This document shows positions 34,107 to 46,279 of a DNA stretch of 64,000 nt, piece by piece. Made by a program: the position numbers and the translations under genes. Position 1 is the stretch's first letter. Each line of letters starts with the position of its first letter. Source of the stretch: Diplosphaera chodatii (lineage: Eukaryota; Chlorophyta; Trebouxiophyceae; Prasiolales; Stichococcaceae); contig JAALGY010000001.1 of NCBI GenBank assembly GCA_032358165.1, forward strand, positions 1,922,001 through 1,986,000, in the 5' to 3' direction. The notes under the pieces were generated by a model, which ran no database searches, had not been told where the DNA came from, and saw only the letters and a program-made list of their open reading frames with translations.

Positions 34107-37100
34107 ATGCTGGCCATCGCGGCCGCCATCGTGAGCCTCCTGACAGGTTGCTTGGTCGACCAGGCTTGCCAAAGCAGTGCTACTGTTGATCTGTTGCGGT
34201 TGCCCTGCCGACCAACTGTTCCTGCTGCTTCCATCACAAATGTGTATCACTGCCAGTGTATCCAATGCCTGTCAGAGGGACTGATACCCCGCATCCCTTC
34301 CTGTGTGCAGCGGCTGTTGCCATCCTGATGGGGTCTGGAGCGCTATCCGTCATGACCGCCTGCCTGGCGCTCGCACCCTGTTGGCTTCTCGTCCTTGCTG
34401 TTGGCTTCACTGGTAGTCCTTCGTCTTCTGCAAACTGCATTCGCTGCTTCGCATTTGCTGTCATTGTGTACCTGCGGCCCATGATACCGACTGCTCTCGA
34501 TTTCCCGCAGAGTTATGTGTCAAACTCGTTGTCAGTCAGCCGACACTGTGCACCTTGCAGGCAAGAGCAGCAACACCACTTTGCACGATGTCTGGACTTG
34601 GTTGAAACCTCCAACTACCGCGGCGGAGGCCATCAGGTTGGCGCATCACATGACTGAGCCACTGCTTCACACGGTGAAATGCTATGCACCGCAGCACAGC
34701 CTGTGGGCAGCTCCCAACTCTGCTGATCCTGGTAGGTGCCACTCCATCCTGATGATCTTGCAGGGAGAGTCAGCGAGCCAGCGGCAGGACATACGATGTG
34801 TTCATCAGCCACGCGGGCCCGCAGAAGGCCAATTTCGCGGTGTGGCTGCAGCGGGAGCTGCGGCGCCACGGCATCAGCGCCTTCCTGGACGAGACCAGCC
34901 TGCGCTACTGCGATGCAGCAGATGCGGAGATGGAGGCCACACTGCGCAGCTGCAGCATCGTGATATTCGTGCTGACGGTCGACTTCGTGCGCAGCAGCTA
35001 CTGCATGGACGAGCTGCACTGGGCACTGCACCCTTCCCAGCCGCAGCAGAACTCTGCTGGGGCAGCAGCAGCTCTGCAGCCAACAGCAGGCAGCACAGCT
35101 GGACAACAGGCACAGCCGCGCCAGAGCATGCCGTGTGGCAGCAGCCTGCCAATGCTGCTGCCGGTGTTCTACAACACCTGCGACATCGGTGTGCTGCAGC
35201 AGGATGTAGAGCGACAGATTGCTGAGGCCCGCAAGGCTGGAGCATCGGCGGCAGCGCTGCAGCGGCTGCGGCAGGCCGGCGCTGACCTGAGCGATCTCTG
35301 TGGGTTCACCGGCGACAGGCTGGACTCGCACAGCAAGTGCGTCTAGCTAAGAGTGTCACTGGCTGCAGATTACCACTGTTGCAAATGACTCTGGCGGCGG
35401 TCTTCTCAATTCTGCTTGCCGTTCATTTGACAAAGGAACAAGCCACATGGCTGTGTGTTCTACCACAGAGCACAGCCGCCCTCGTTGCTTGCAGGCTGGA
35501 CAGCTTCCATGTCGATGCCATTGTGGCGGAGGTGCTGCGGCGTCTCAACCGGCTGACTTTTAAGCCGCCCACATAGCTGTGGATGTCGATAACCGGGTGC
35601 AGGTGCAGTTCTTATTATGTTGACAGCATGCCTTTGAGCCATGCGCTGAGTATACCGAAGGCTGATGCTTCTGTGCATGCAGTGGCTGAGATGACTTTGA
35701 TGGCACAGTATTGAAAGCAGTAGCACAGCACAGTTGTCATGCAACTGTACACCACACTGTTCCCAGCAGCATGGTCATCTTTCACAGCATGCCATATATG
35801 CAGGCGCTGCTCCCGCTGCTGCTGCCAGACCAGCCTGGCGGCGTGCGCGTGGTCAGCCTACACGGCATGGGCGGCGTCGGGAAAACCACATTGGCCAGGG
35901 CACTGTTCGACAAGCTGAGTGGCGGCAGCCTTCGTTTCAGCAGCCGCATTTTCCTCGAGGTCGGAGACGACATCATTCTGCGGGACAAGCAGCGGCAGCT
36001 GGTCCAATTACTGGCAGGCAGCTCCCTACCCACAGCCGGCAGCGCAGCTGAGCTGCAGCAGCAGCTCGAGCAGTGCACTCGGCAAGCCGGCCAGCTGCTG
36101 CTTGTGCTGGACGACATCTGGACACCAGGGCAGCGAGATGCGCTGCTGTGCCTGGACGGCTTGTCAGGCGGCAGCCGCGTCATCCTCACTGGGCGCGACT
36201 GCAACAGCTTGCACCCTGACGGCGACAGATGTCGATTGTGCCCAGTCGAGGCGCTGGCGCCAAAAGAGGCAGAAAGATTGCTGTGCCAGCACGCCTTTGC
36301 TGCAGACCAGGTGCCCAATGGGTACACCGCATCGGTGCAGCGGGCGATGGCGGTATGCGGCGGCCTGCCGCTGGCGCTGCAGATTGTGGGTGCCGGGATG
36401 CGCAGCCGCTCGCCGGAAGCCGCACAGGTGGGGCTCCTGCAATAGTTTGAATGTCTGCATGTGCATGTGTTGCACCCTCACTATTGTCGACAGGTTTGAG
36501 CAAATGGATTTGCGGTGCACAGGATGGCATCAAGCACCTGCTAGCCGAGCCGAGTTTCAGCATCGGGCATACAGATGCCAGTGGGAAGGCCTATGATGTG
36601 CTGACGTTGCTGAAGAAAAGTTTCGACTGCCTGCCAACCAGCAACACCAAGTAAGATGCACATCGACACATGGCAGACTTCACCCTCACTGCCTTGCATG
36701 CTTGAGGCACCAGAGGTGCAGCGAGTGTTGCCATATCGGAGGCAGCTTGGCAGCACAACAAAACAGGGAGCTGCGGATGTGAGGTTGTTGCTGCTCGCAG
36801 GCACTTCTTCCTTGACGCTGCGCTGCTCATGCGCGAGCATCCTCGGGAGCACCTGGTGCAGGCCTGGGCTGGCATCCTGCAGCAGCAGGAGGACGACGGT
36901 AGCGAGCATGATCCCACTCTAGAGCCAGCAGATCTGCTGGCGCAGTTCCGGCGCAGGGCGACGGCGTTATGGACTGCATGCGCGGGCGCAGCACTTGTCA
37001 GCTGCCGGGCCTCTGAGCAGGAGTACCACAGCAGGTGTGCACCTGCCTGCTGCATGCACCTGACACTGTGTGCTCCTGGCCGGGCGCCATCGACTGATTT

Positions 37101-39045
37101 CACATGGCGGTGCGGGTGCAGGGTGCAGGTGCACGACTGCATCGTGGAGATGGCGCGGGCCACTTGGCAGCAGCTCACCTGTGCGAGCTGGTCGCTGAGC
37201 TATTACTCACCTACGAGCAGGCTGCCACAGGTGCAGAATGAAATGTGCCACTCCTATATGCATGCACCGGCCAGTGATCATGATGCATGGGGTTGGAGGC
37301 TTCCTCTTGGCATGCTGCCACTGCAGAATCAATAGTGGCGTTGCTCCGCTTCCGTGTCCCAGGGCCACAGCATCAGAGCTCAGGCATCGCGGCTACGATG
37401 CGGGCCTCCTGGTGCCACCAGCGTGCCACCCTGGAGCATGTGTGACCTGCTGGGCCGCCATCAGCAGTGTTGGCTGGCGGCTATGGACCTGCCGCGACTT
37501 CGCGCACCCGCTGCAGACGGCGCCGTCGCCAGTGCAGCCCATGACAGCATGCCACCAGAGTTGCTGTACTTGCGACTGGCGGCTGCGCCGCAGCTGTGGG
37601 CGTTCGAGCAGCTACTGGTGTTGGATGTCTCTGGCGACGGCGCTTGCGGCGGTGCGCTGCCGGACAGCATCGCAGCATGCACAAGGCTGTGCCACCTGAG
37701 GCTGTGTGACGGCACGCTGCGCTCGCTGCCAGCCAGCCTGAGCAGCCTCCGGCAGCTGGAGGCGCTGGTGCTGAAGGGTTGCACCCGCCTGGCGTGCCTG
37801 CCCGACAGCATCAGCTGCCTCCATCGCCTGCAGCACCTTGACCTGGCGCACTGCAGCATGCTGCAGCTGCTGCCGCCTGACATCGGCAGCCACTCAAGCA
37901 TGAGGGTGCTGGACGCCAGGTGCTGCGGGGCGCTGCAGCAGCTGCCAGACAGCATAGGCAGCCTTGCCAGCTTGGAGATGCTGGACGTGCGAGAGTGCAA
38001 GGCGCTGGAACAGCTGCCAGACAGCATTGGCAGCCTCATCAGCCTGACAAAAATAGACCTCAGCCACTGTACAGCGTTGCGGAACTTGCCAGACAGCATT
38101 GGCAGCCTGGCCGGCCTACAGAGGCTGGACGCCAGCGACTGTGCAGCGCTGCAAGAGCTGCCAACCAGCATCGGCAGCCTGTCTAACTTGGAGGCCCTGG
38201 ATGTCAGCGGCTGCCCGGCGCGGCTGCCGGGCAGCATCACAGCCCTCACCAGGCTTGTGTCGCTTGACTGCAGAAACTGCGCAGCGCTGCGTGAGCTGCC
38301 AGGCGGCATCGGCAACCTCACCACGCTGCAGCGCCTGAACATCAGCGGGTGCGAAGGAATCGAGCAGCTGCCAAGCAGCATCGGCAGCCTCTCCAGGCTC
38401 CAAACCCTGGACGTCAGCGCCTGCACGCGGCTGCAGCTGCTGCCCGACACCATAAGTGGCCTAGTCAGCCTCCGGGAGCTGGACATCAGAGACTGCGCGG
38501 AGCTGAGCCGTCTGCCCAACAGCATTGGCGACCTTGCTGGTTTGGTGCACCTTCGCACCACCGGCTGCACCGGGCTGTGCGAGTTGCCAGACAGCATCAG
38601 CAAGCTCACGGGGCTGCGCCAGCTGAACTTCAGCGGCTGTTCGGCGCTGCAGCGGCTGCCGGACGGCATGGGCGGCCTCTCTGGGTTGGTGAAGCTGAAC
38701 GTCAGCGACTGTCGCACGCTGCAGCTGCCGAACAGCATCGGCGGCCTGGCCAGCCTGGAGTGGCTGTACATGAGGCACTGCGTGGCGCTGAAGGAGCTGC
38801 CAGACGGCATCGGCGACCTGGCCAGCTTGAAGCTGCTGGACGTCAGCTTTTGCGAGGAGCTGCGGCAGCTGCCCAGCAGCATCGGCAGGCTGTCCAGCTT
38901 GAGGACGCTGGATATCACGGCCTGCGGGGCGCTGCAGCCGTTACCAACCAGCATCAGCAGCCTTACCAACCTGAAAGTCCTGCGGCAACTGCAACCTCGC
39001 AACAGGCAGCCGCTGCAGCGAGCGTCGGTAGGTTGGTGCCCTTGA
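34107..39045 (+). pseudogene. TNL3: transmembrane-TIR-NB-ARC-LRR receptor with a 1-bp deletion after the TIR domain
   Basis: Exons: 34107-34146, 34311-34412, 34561-34636, 34764-35336 (TIR), 35495-35602, 35804-36427 (NB-ARC), 36523-36650, 36801-37034, 37122-37230, 37363-39045 (LRR). N-terminus: MLAIAAAIVSLLT, AVAILMGSG...CLALAPCWLLVLAV, then a linker with VWTWLKPP, in phase with TIR. TIR: TYDVFISHAG and YCMDELHWAL. NB-ARC: GMGGVGKTT, LLLVLDDIW, GSRVILTGRD, GLPLAL; VHDCIVEMAR. The 35495-35602 exon is 108 bp, while TNL1 and TNL2 have 109 bp: ACATAC has become ACATA, creating TAG at 35574-35576. Read as is, this gives a TM-TIR protein of about 300 residues without NB-ARC-LRR. The LRR exon (560 residues) is open, and its repeats are far more diverged than in TNL1. 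Pseudogene, natural TM-TIR product, or assembly error are all possible. Confidence 0.85.
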
Positions 39046-40381
39046 TCGGTGCAAACATGTAATGATGCTGCAGCGGGTGCTGGCTGTCAAGTGTCATCAG
39101 CTCAGAGCCGCCGGGACGTTCAGGCCAAGTGGCACTCTGACACATGCAACACCAGGTGTCATTCACTGCACGGCGCCCTGCACATGTTTGTTATTGCAAT
39201 CACAAGGACCTGCAGCAACAGACAGCCAGCAGTCTTGGTAGCAGTCTTGCTTCTACACCTTGTCCGTTGCTGGAAACTGCATGGTGCTGGATCAGTGTTC
39301 AGGGGTGGCAGCCCATGCATGGGCTTCATGGGTTACCAGGATGTCAATGCTCCTGCGCAGGGCTGGCTTACGGGGCAAGGGCTGCGGCGGCAGCGCCGCA
39401 GCCCGTTCAGCTGGTCGCCGCCCCGGCAGGGCGGCAGCTGAGGTGCGCCGGCCCTGCAGCAGACCAGGCCCTGGGCCCTGAGACTTTGCGGCCTGCAGCG
39501 TGCCCAGGACCACAGCCCAGGTGGAGCCCTGACTGTCACCTGCATCCTGCTGCCCCCTACATCATGGTTATCCCTGGCCTTGCACGGTGCTAAACAGAGG
39601 GCCGCTGCCATGCTTGTCTTGACGTCTACCACGTTGTTTCAGCAGGTATTCATCTGCAGGTTGATGATGTCGGTACCTGGCCACTATTGCAGCAACAGCA
39701 GCTGTACAAAGTGCTGCTTTTGTGGCAATGATACGCAGTGGTGGCAGCGGTACAGTGATGGTAGCCGTGGTGGCCGTGGCGACAGGCGCACGGCAGCAGC
39801 ATGGCTGCAGGTTTGTGCCGTGAGATGTATGCGTCATCACATGCTGACAGAAAACTGTCCAACATGTGTTGTCTAACACTCGGTGCACATGTTGTTGAGT
39901 CTGCATAACCTCCGACCATACTTGCTCTGCTATGCAGGCAGCTGGCCGTGGGCACCAGGGGGTGATCCGACTGTAGCAGCATGTGCTGCAGTGTGCGCTA
40001 TGCAAAAGCTGCAGCGTGGCCACACCGCCGATACCCACTGACGCTGGGAACACCAAGTATTTAACATGTGCTTGTACTATTCATCCACAGTCGTGTTAGA
40101 GCATGGAAAGTTCCTTGCTGTGACAGGCACAGCAAGTCATAAAAGACAAAACCTGTCAATTCTGAACACTGCACAGCAGCAGTCTGACTGAAGCGCTAAC
40201 ACCGCTAGTGGAATGACTGTTGAACAACAAAGCATCTGAAGGCTGATGTACCAAAGCACATCAACAGCAGCAAGAAACATACTAGGGTTCTATCTATACA
40301 AGCTGAAAGAATCCACGGCGTCAGCTACGGGCGCCAACCACTATTGCATGACAGCCTACCGAATCGTCGATGATCTGACAA
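39046..40381. other. TNL3 downstream region and convergent 3' flank of the U-box gene
   Basis: TGTAA near 39057 may be the TNL3 polyadenylation signal. The segment 39361-39442 is the third copy of the candidate downstream exon (GCGCAG/GGCTGG...GCTGAG/GTGCG). Parts of 39734-39990 align with 20360-20620 after TNL1, including GGCTGGCCGTGGG-like sequence, so TNL1 and TNL3 share their downstream flank. No gene model could be made. Confidence 0.4.
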
Positions 40382-43300
40382 TTATTGATGTTGCCGTAAA
40401 GCTTGCGTTTGGAAAGCCTGGATGATGCTGCGCAGCGCATGGTTCGGCAGCAGGTCCCGTGACGTCAGTGGCTGCCCTGTCACAGGGGATGTGTCGGAGG
40501 TGGCCAGCCACTGCGTGATTGCAGACCGCTCATACGTCTGGCCGTCGCCGGTGCATACCACAGGGTCGACCAGGACGGCGTGCGTCAGCGGGCACACCAT
40601 CCACCCCGGCACATCCGGCGCCGGAGACGTGCTGCTTGCTGCAGTGCTGTGCTGCAGGTGCAGCTCCTGCACGCCACTCTGTGCCGCCACGCCATCACCT
40701 ACTACCAAGCCGCCAGGTGTTGGCGGTGCTGCGTCCGCATCTGACGACCTGGCGCCGCCGCCCTGGGCAGGCGCATGGCCAGAGGCTCCTGGCAGGGTCG
40801 GCGGGGATGGGCTGCGCACTGGGCTGGGGGTCGACACGGTTGCCAGGCCGTTCGCTGGCCCATCTGTGACATGCCCAGGGGCTGCAGCGGCGGCGGCGGC
40901 GGCGGCCTTCTTGCGGGCACGCTTGAGCGCCGCCTTGCTGGGTGCGGCTGCCGGCACGCTGCCTTCCTCCTCGGCCTGCGTTCATCAAGGTACAAAGCAG
41001 ATGCAGCTTACACTGCAACACGAAAGTGCCTGATGCAGGCTTGGACTCTTGGATGGGGTATCAGGTGGCAGGCGTCACGATGCATGTGCAATGCTCAGAA
41101 TAAACATGCACATGCCGGACCAGACGATAGATGATGTGTTCAAGGTTGACATGCGGATGGCAATCTGCCACGACGGCTACACCGAGCGGAGCTGTGTGCC
41201 GGCATTCAGGGTTGTACACAGATTTTAATTACACACTAATCCACATCTACACGTACGCACCAGGAGGGCTGCCATCGCGGCATCAGCATCAGCCCCCGCC
41301 CGCTGCGGTGGGGCTACCTGATCACCTGCTGCTGCTGCCGCTGCTGTTGCCCCACTACATGCCGCCGCTCCCGCCGCCGCTTCCGCCCTGTGCCCATCAG
41401 CTGCTGTACTGCTGTGTGCAGTGCCATTGGCGTGTGGTCCGAAGGTGGAGTCATTGCCCAAAGCCTTGGCCTTGGCACCGTCTGTCGCATTGCTGTGGGA
41501 TGGTTGTGGCGCCCCTGCAGAGACGATAGACCATGCTCGTCACAGGCTTTCCATCAAGCACACCTTCAGGCAAACGACCACCATGTCGAAGGCAAACTCT
41601 GATTGAAGAGGCAACCACACGGATGCAGATGGTGCCCCACCCTGCAGTATGTCGACCATCGCCGCCGTCACGGTCTCGAGCGCCCTTGCGATAAGCAAAC
41701 GCCTGGCCAACGGTTGCTGCTGTGCTTGCTGCATGGCACACAAACCGCACCTGACATGCTGCGTAAATGAACTGTGTAGTATCAGCTGTAGCACAGCCAG
41801 TGCAGCTGTGATCAGAGGATACAAGCAGCATCACACTACCTGTGGTAGCCTCTCCAGCTTCACTGCAGGGTGTCGCACCGCTTGCCTAATAGAGCAAAAA
41901 TGCAGATGTAGGTCACTGCTGCTCAGGTGCATACCTGCTGGATTTGCGTTGAGAGCTGCCGCCAAGCAAGAACCTCCGCATCGACCCACATCCGATGTCC
42001 CTCTCGAAACTGCGGAAGCACGTGCAGATTGGAAAGCAGCACGAAGTGAGGCTGGTAGTTGCCGGCAAGTCTGCCACAAGGCTGGCGAGGTTTCCAACTG
42101 CTGGTGTGATGGTGCCAAGTATTCTCGCAGACCAAGAAGCCAAACACATGGGTATACATGCACACGATAGCATGCGCCAGTGGACAATTTCAGCATACAA
42201 GTCGCACATTGGAAAAAACCCCGCAATGCCAGCAGGCCAGGGGAACTGCATGCAGTGCGGCAGGGCATCAGGAATACCTGCTGGATGAGCAGCGCGAGTG
42301 CATGGCACAGCGACGCAGCCGCCGGCACGATCGGCGGGCAGCGCCAGGGCACTTCCGCAAGATGCTGCGTGGCACGATGGCAGAGAGTGAGTGCGTGTCA
42401 TACAGAGCGCTTTAGAATCAACACATCCAGGGAAACCGCTCAGACAGTGCTTAGTCGAGAGGTGCAATGAACCCCTTTGAACCCCAAACACTCAAACTGT
42501 GCAGCGTTAGGTGTCATTGGTGGCCTTCCTGTCTGCTTGCCGCAGCGCTGCAGCGCACCTTTAGCTTCGCTATCAGGTGGCTGGCGGCTTGGGAGGCTGC
42601 CATGGACTGAGCCGCCACGGGCCCAAATGCGTGCAGCAGGCGGGTCGCGAGCTTGGCGCCCTTTTGTACGGCGTTGTACCCGGGTTCTGGACCCTCATGC
42701 CGGGCGGACATAATGGCTGGCCGCAGTTCGTCCCCTACAGTTCGGATGTAACATCGTTTGCAGGAGTGGAGTGCAGCAGGCCTGGAACTGATGCTGCGCA
42801 AACTCCACAACCCACCGTGATACGAACTACATGCCGGCTCAGGTCAAGTTTGCCTTGGTGGAGTGTCCCACGAATAGGGATTTGGTGTAACCACAGGGTT
42901 TGGCCTGCAAGCCTGGTGTCGTGCGTCAAGCAAGCATCCCAGACATCTTACCGCAGTATTGTATGGGAGACCAGCAGTTGAGCGCTGCAAGTCAGCAGGA
43001 CTCACGTGTGAGAGCGACGGCGCCAGCACACGCCGCGCTGATGACTGACGGCTGCAGCTTTTGCCGCTGCTGCTGCCCTTGCTGCTTCCTGCCGGCCTTC
43101 GACGCCTGACTGCTGCTGCTGCTCTCGCCCGTCGCCAGGATCGCCTCGATGGCCGCAGCCAGCGCTGGCCCGGCTTTGCGGTTGGCCTCTACAGCATCTG
43201 GCATAGCCTGGCAAAGTTGCACCCAAACTTGGTATCAGCAGCAGCAGCAATGCTGCACGACCGAGATGCAATGAGCAGCCCCTCCAGTGGTGCAGCAACA

Positions 43301-45954
43301 TGGCTAACTGCATGCCGGTGCATGCATGCACACAACTGCAAAGGGCAACAAGTCACATGTGCGCCTTCATTGACGGCAGCTGCCACTGTTCACCAGTGGG
43401 TCCTCACCTGGAACAGCGGCATAACTTCTTCGACGAGGGCGGGCGCCAGGTGCGCTGCCAGGGCCTCCATGAGCTGCACGGCGGCCTCCTGCTGCAGGGC
43501 CTCCGGCCCAGCCGCCACAAACAGCCGCAGCAGGGCGGCGGCGGTGCTGGCAAGCGTCGCTCCGGCCACAAATGCCGGGAACCACGCGTTCGAGACCGCC
43601 TCGGGCGCGTCGCACGTGCAGCAGCATGCGGCGGCCATCAGGGCCTCGGCAATGGCCGCCGCCCAGGCCTGCCCCAAGTCACAGCCCGGCGCCAGCAGCG
43701 GGTGCAGACGCTTGTCCTTGATGCACGCATCATTGACGCCCTGGATGCAGGTGCCCAGCGTGATCAGCCCAGCCAGGGCGACGGCGCCGACACGGCTCGC
43801 GGTGGGCTGCCACAGCATCGGCGGAAGTGCTGCTCCCGCGCAGGGCGGCGGCTGTGCTGAGCCGCCTGCCACAGCTGCCGGTTCCGGCGCGAGCGTGTCC
43901 GCTGAGGCGTTGCTGCTGCCGGCTGCCGTTCCCCGCACAGGATACGCCTGCTTCAGAGCAGCGCTCGCAGCTGCCAGGGTGCCGGCCAGCTGCCCCAGCA
44001 GGTTGTGGTGCACCGCAGCAGCTGCCGGCCCCCGCAGGCGCAGGAGCCGCTCCATGCCTCTGCACAGCCTGGCGTCTGATGCGGGCGCAACAGCGCCGCC
44101 AAGCCGCCGCAGCACCGGGTGCGTTGCGGCCGACTCGAGGCCGGCCAGCGCGATCGCGGCACGCACCACCGTGGAGGCGTCAGCGTCCGCGACTTCCGGC
44201 GCGTTGGCCCAGAGCATGGCCAGTGCATGCAGCGTGTCGTTGAGTGGCGGTGCCCATGACGAGGAGGAGTCGTCGCCGCTGCCCGTGGCTGCTGTAGCGC
44301 CAGCGGATGCGTCAGCGTCCGCTGCGTTGCTGCCTGCTGCGGGTCCGGCGGAAGCTGCTGCCTCCGCCCCAGCGTCAGCACCCAGTGCACCTGCCCCGCT
44401 TGCTGCAGCTGGTTCCAACGCGTCGAGGCCTGTCTCTACGCCAGCACGGCAGAGATCCAGGTGCTGCAGCAGCAGGGGCTCGCCGCCGGGCAGACCCTTT
44501 TCTGCAGAGACCAGAGCACTTCTGTATGCTAGACAGGATGGCACATCATACGACTTGCCCTTGTTTCTGCCTGGAGGCTGCTCTGCAGACTGTGCATGAC
44601 TGTGCATGACAGCAGTCGGAGCCCTTGCTGGCACTCAAGGGCTGTGTACAGGATACAACAATGTGGTCGACACGATGTGCAGCATGGCCTTGCCTGCAGC
44701 GGCCACCGCCGCGAGGCGCGCAGCGCAGCGTGCGGCGGTGACTGCGTCCCGATCCAGCCCCGCCGGAAGGACGGCTGCCTGTCTGCAATGCCAGGGCCGT
44801 CACCCTGTCTGTTGCCCTGTTGCCCTTGGAAGATGAGCACCACGAGCTGGCAGCTATCAGACCCCTTGCAGCATGCTGTGCTTTGCAACATCCATCATGC
44901 TTCAGCACGCTCACCTGAGGGCCCCCGCGGCTGCCAGCTGCAGCTGCGAAGCCGCCTTCTGCAAGGCCGCGGGGTCGTCCGTCAGGTCCTCCACGGTCGC
45001 CAGCACGTCCAGGGCCATGATGCTGACGGCGTCGGGCAGGATGCCCTCTGCCGCTGCCATGAGTCCTGGCCGCCGAAGTGCCCTGCCCATGCAGCCAGCC
45101 TTGTCTGGCAAACAGTCTGCAAGCATTCGTTGTGCATGTTGAGGTATGCACGCAGCGCACAGCTTGTGCAGTGGTGGCCGAACGACATTCATAGCACACT
45201 GGCTCACTTGCCCAGGGAGGGAAGGCCCGACTTGGCAGTCCATACTTTCGAGGTCAGCCCGCCGCTGCGCAGCGTTTCCCTCAAAAGCTGCAGTTCCACA
45301 GTATCGGCAAGGCTATCAGGAGGACGCGCAAAGAACGTGGCGTACGATGCAATGCATATGAACACCACAGCATTGACATTAAGGACCCAGCAACTCCCGC
45401 TCACCTTGGGTGCTGGCTGCTGGAATTTGGCGCCCAGCGCGCAGAGCGCTGAGGCTGCCACATTTGGTATCTCATGCTCCGTCAGTGCCAGCAGTACTGC
45501 AGGAACTCCGATGATGTAGCTGGTGGGATCGTTCGTCCCGGTGCTGCGCATTCGCAGTATACGACACTTGCCGCAGGCCCAGTCACAATCATGCGATGGA
45601 TGCATGCTAAAGCAAACTGGCCATGCTGATCCTGCTCGAGGACGCGTCCTTTCACGTACTGCCAATGCACAGTCTCGGGTGAGCACCACACCTGCATATG
45701 CGCTCGACAATGGCGCCGAGCCGTTCGTAGTCTGCATCAGGGTCAGGGCCATCGGCCGGGCGGTCGATGTCATCTACAATGAACTCAGCAGCAGCCACTT
45801 GTGCGAGCGTTCGCCAGGGCGGCATGCTGTCGCGCGCTATGCCAGCAGCAGCACCAAAGGGTGGCGCAGGATGTGACAACGGTGTCACTCGCTCCAGTAT
45901 ACCTCGCAGTAAGCTGACTGCGATGCGACGAGCAGCACAACCAGCAGCTTGCAC
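40382..45954 (-). CDS. ARM-like repeat protein with C-terminal U-box (E3 ubiquitin ligase)
   Basis: Minus-strand exons: 45954-45692, 45519-45405, 45287-45208, 45082-44915, 44782-44694, 44501-43408, 43207-43006, 42734-42559, 42364-42278, 42081-41935, 41728-41641, 41598-41564, one exon near 41520-41320 with uncertain borders, and 40975-40382. Nearly all phases agree. The U-box is in the last exon: CPLTHAVLVDPVVCTGDGQT, YERSAITQWL, SPVTGQPL, LLPNHALRSII. It would recruit an E2 to ubiquitinate targets. Upstream parts are helical and Ala/Leu-rich, as in armadillo folds, for example VPAVLLALTEHEIPNVAASA, IMALDVLATVEDL and HALAMLWANAPEV. A Lys/Ala-rich stretch ALKRARKKAAAAA lies before the U-box. 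Plant PUB-ARM proteins have the U-box before the ARM repeats; here the order is reversed. The intron after 44694 uses a GC donor. Splitting into two genes (ARM and U-box) is possible at 41.5 kb. Confidence 0.75.
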
Positions 45955-46279
45955 AAGCGGTCTGCCCTAGTTACGTATTGATGGGTTGCAGTCGATCACT
46001 GATCGGCGTGTACCAGGTATCGACTTTGTTGCCATGACATGCCCACCCTGCAGCCGTATGTTAGGTTCTTCCCGCACTGCTGGCGTTGACACCGTTTTGG
46101 CGCAAATGCTCTGGCTGCAAAGACTTCACCAAAGATAAGCCTATTTAATCAATCAGCACTGTCAGATCAATGTGCCACACCCCCTGTTGTTGCCGGTATC
46201 AGCCGCCGCTGGCGCCCGATGCATCGGCGTCTAGGATGCTACCACCATGCCTCTACTCCTCGGATGCTCCAGGATCTCG
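45955..46279. other. Short intergenic region, U-box gene 5' flank and GNAT2 3' flank
   Basis: 325 bp with no supported gene. Both neighbours are on the minus strand, so this holds the promoter of the ARM/U-box gene and the 3' end of GNAT2. Confidence 0.5.

Noticed and set aside
37461..39002. 513-codon minus-strand frame
   Set aside because: Shadow of the TNL3 LRR exon, for the same reason as the TNL1 antisense frame.
43061..44599. 512-codon plus-strand frame
   Set aside because: Antisense to the 1094-bp exon of the ARM/U-box gene, whose minus-strand phases fit on both sides; the plus frame is Ala/Ser low complexity.
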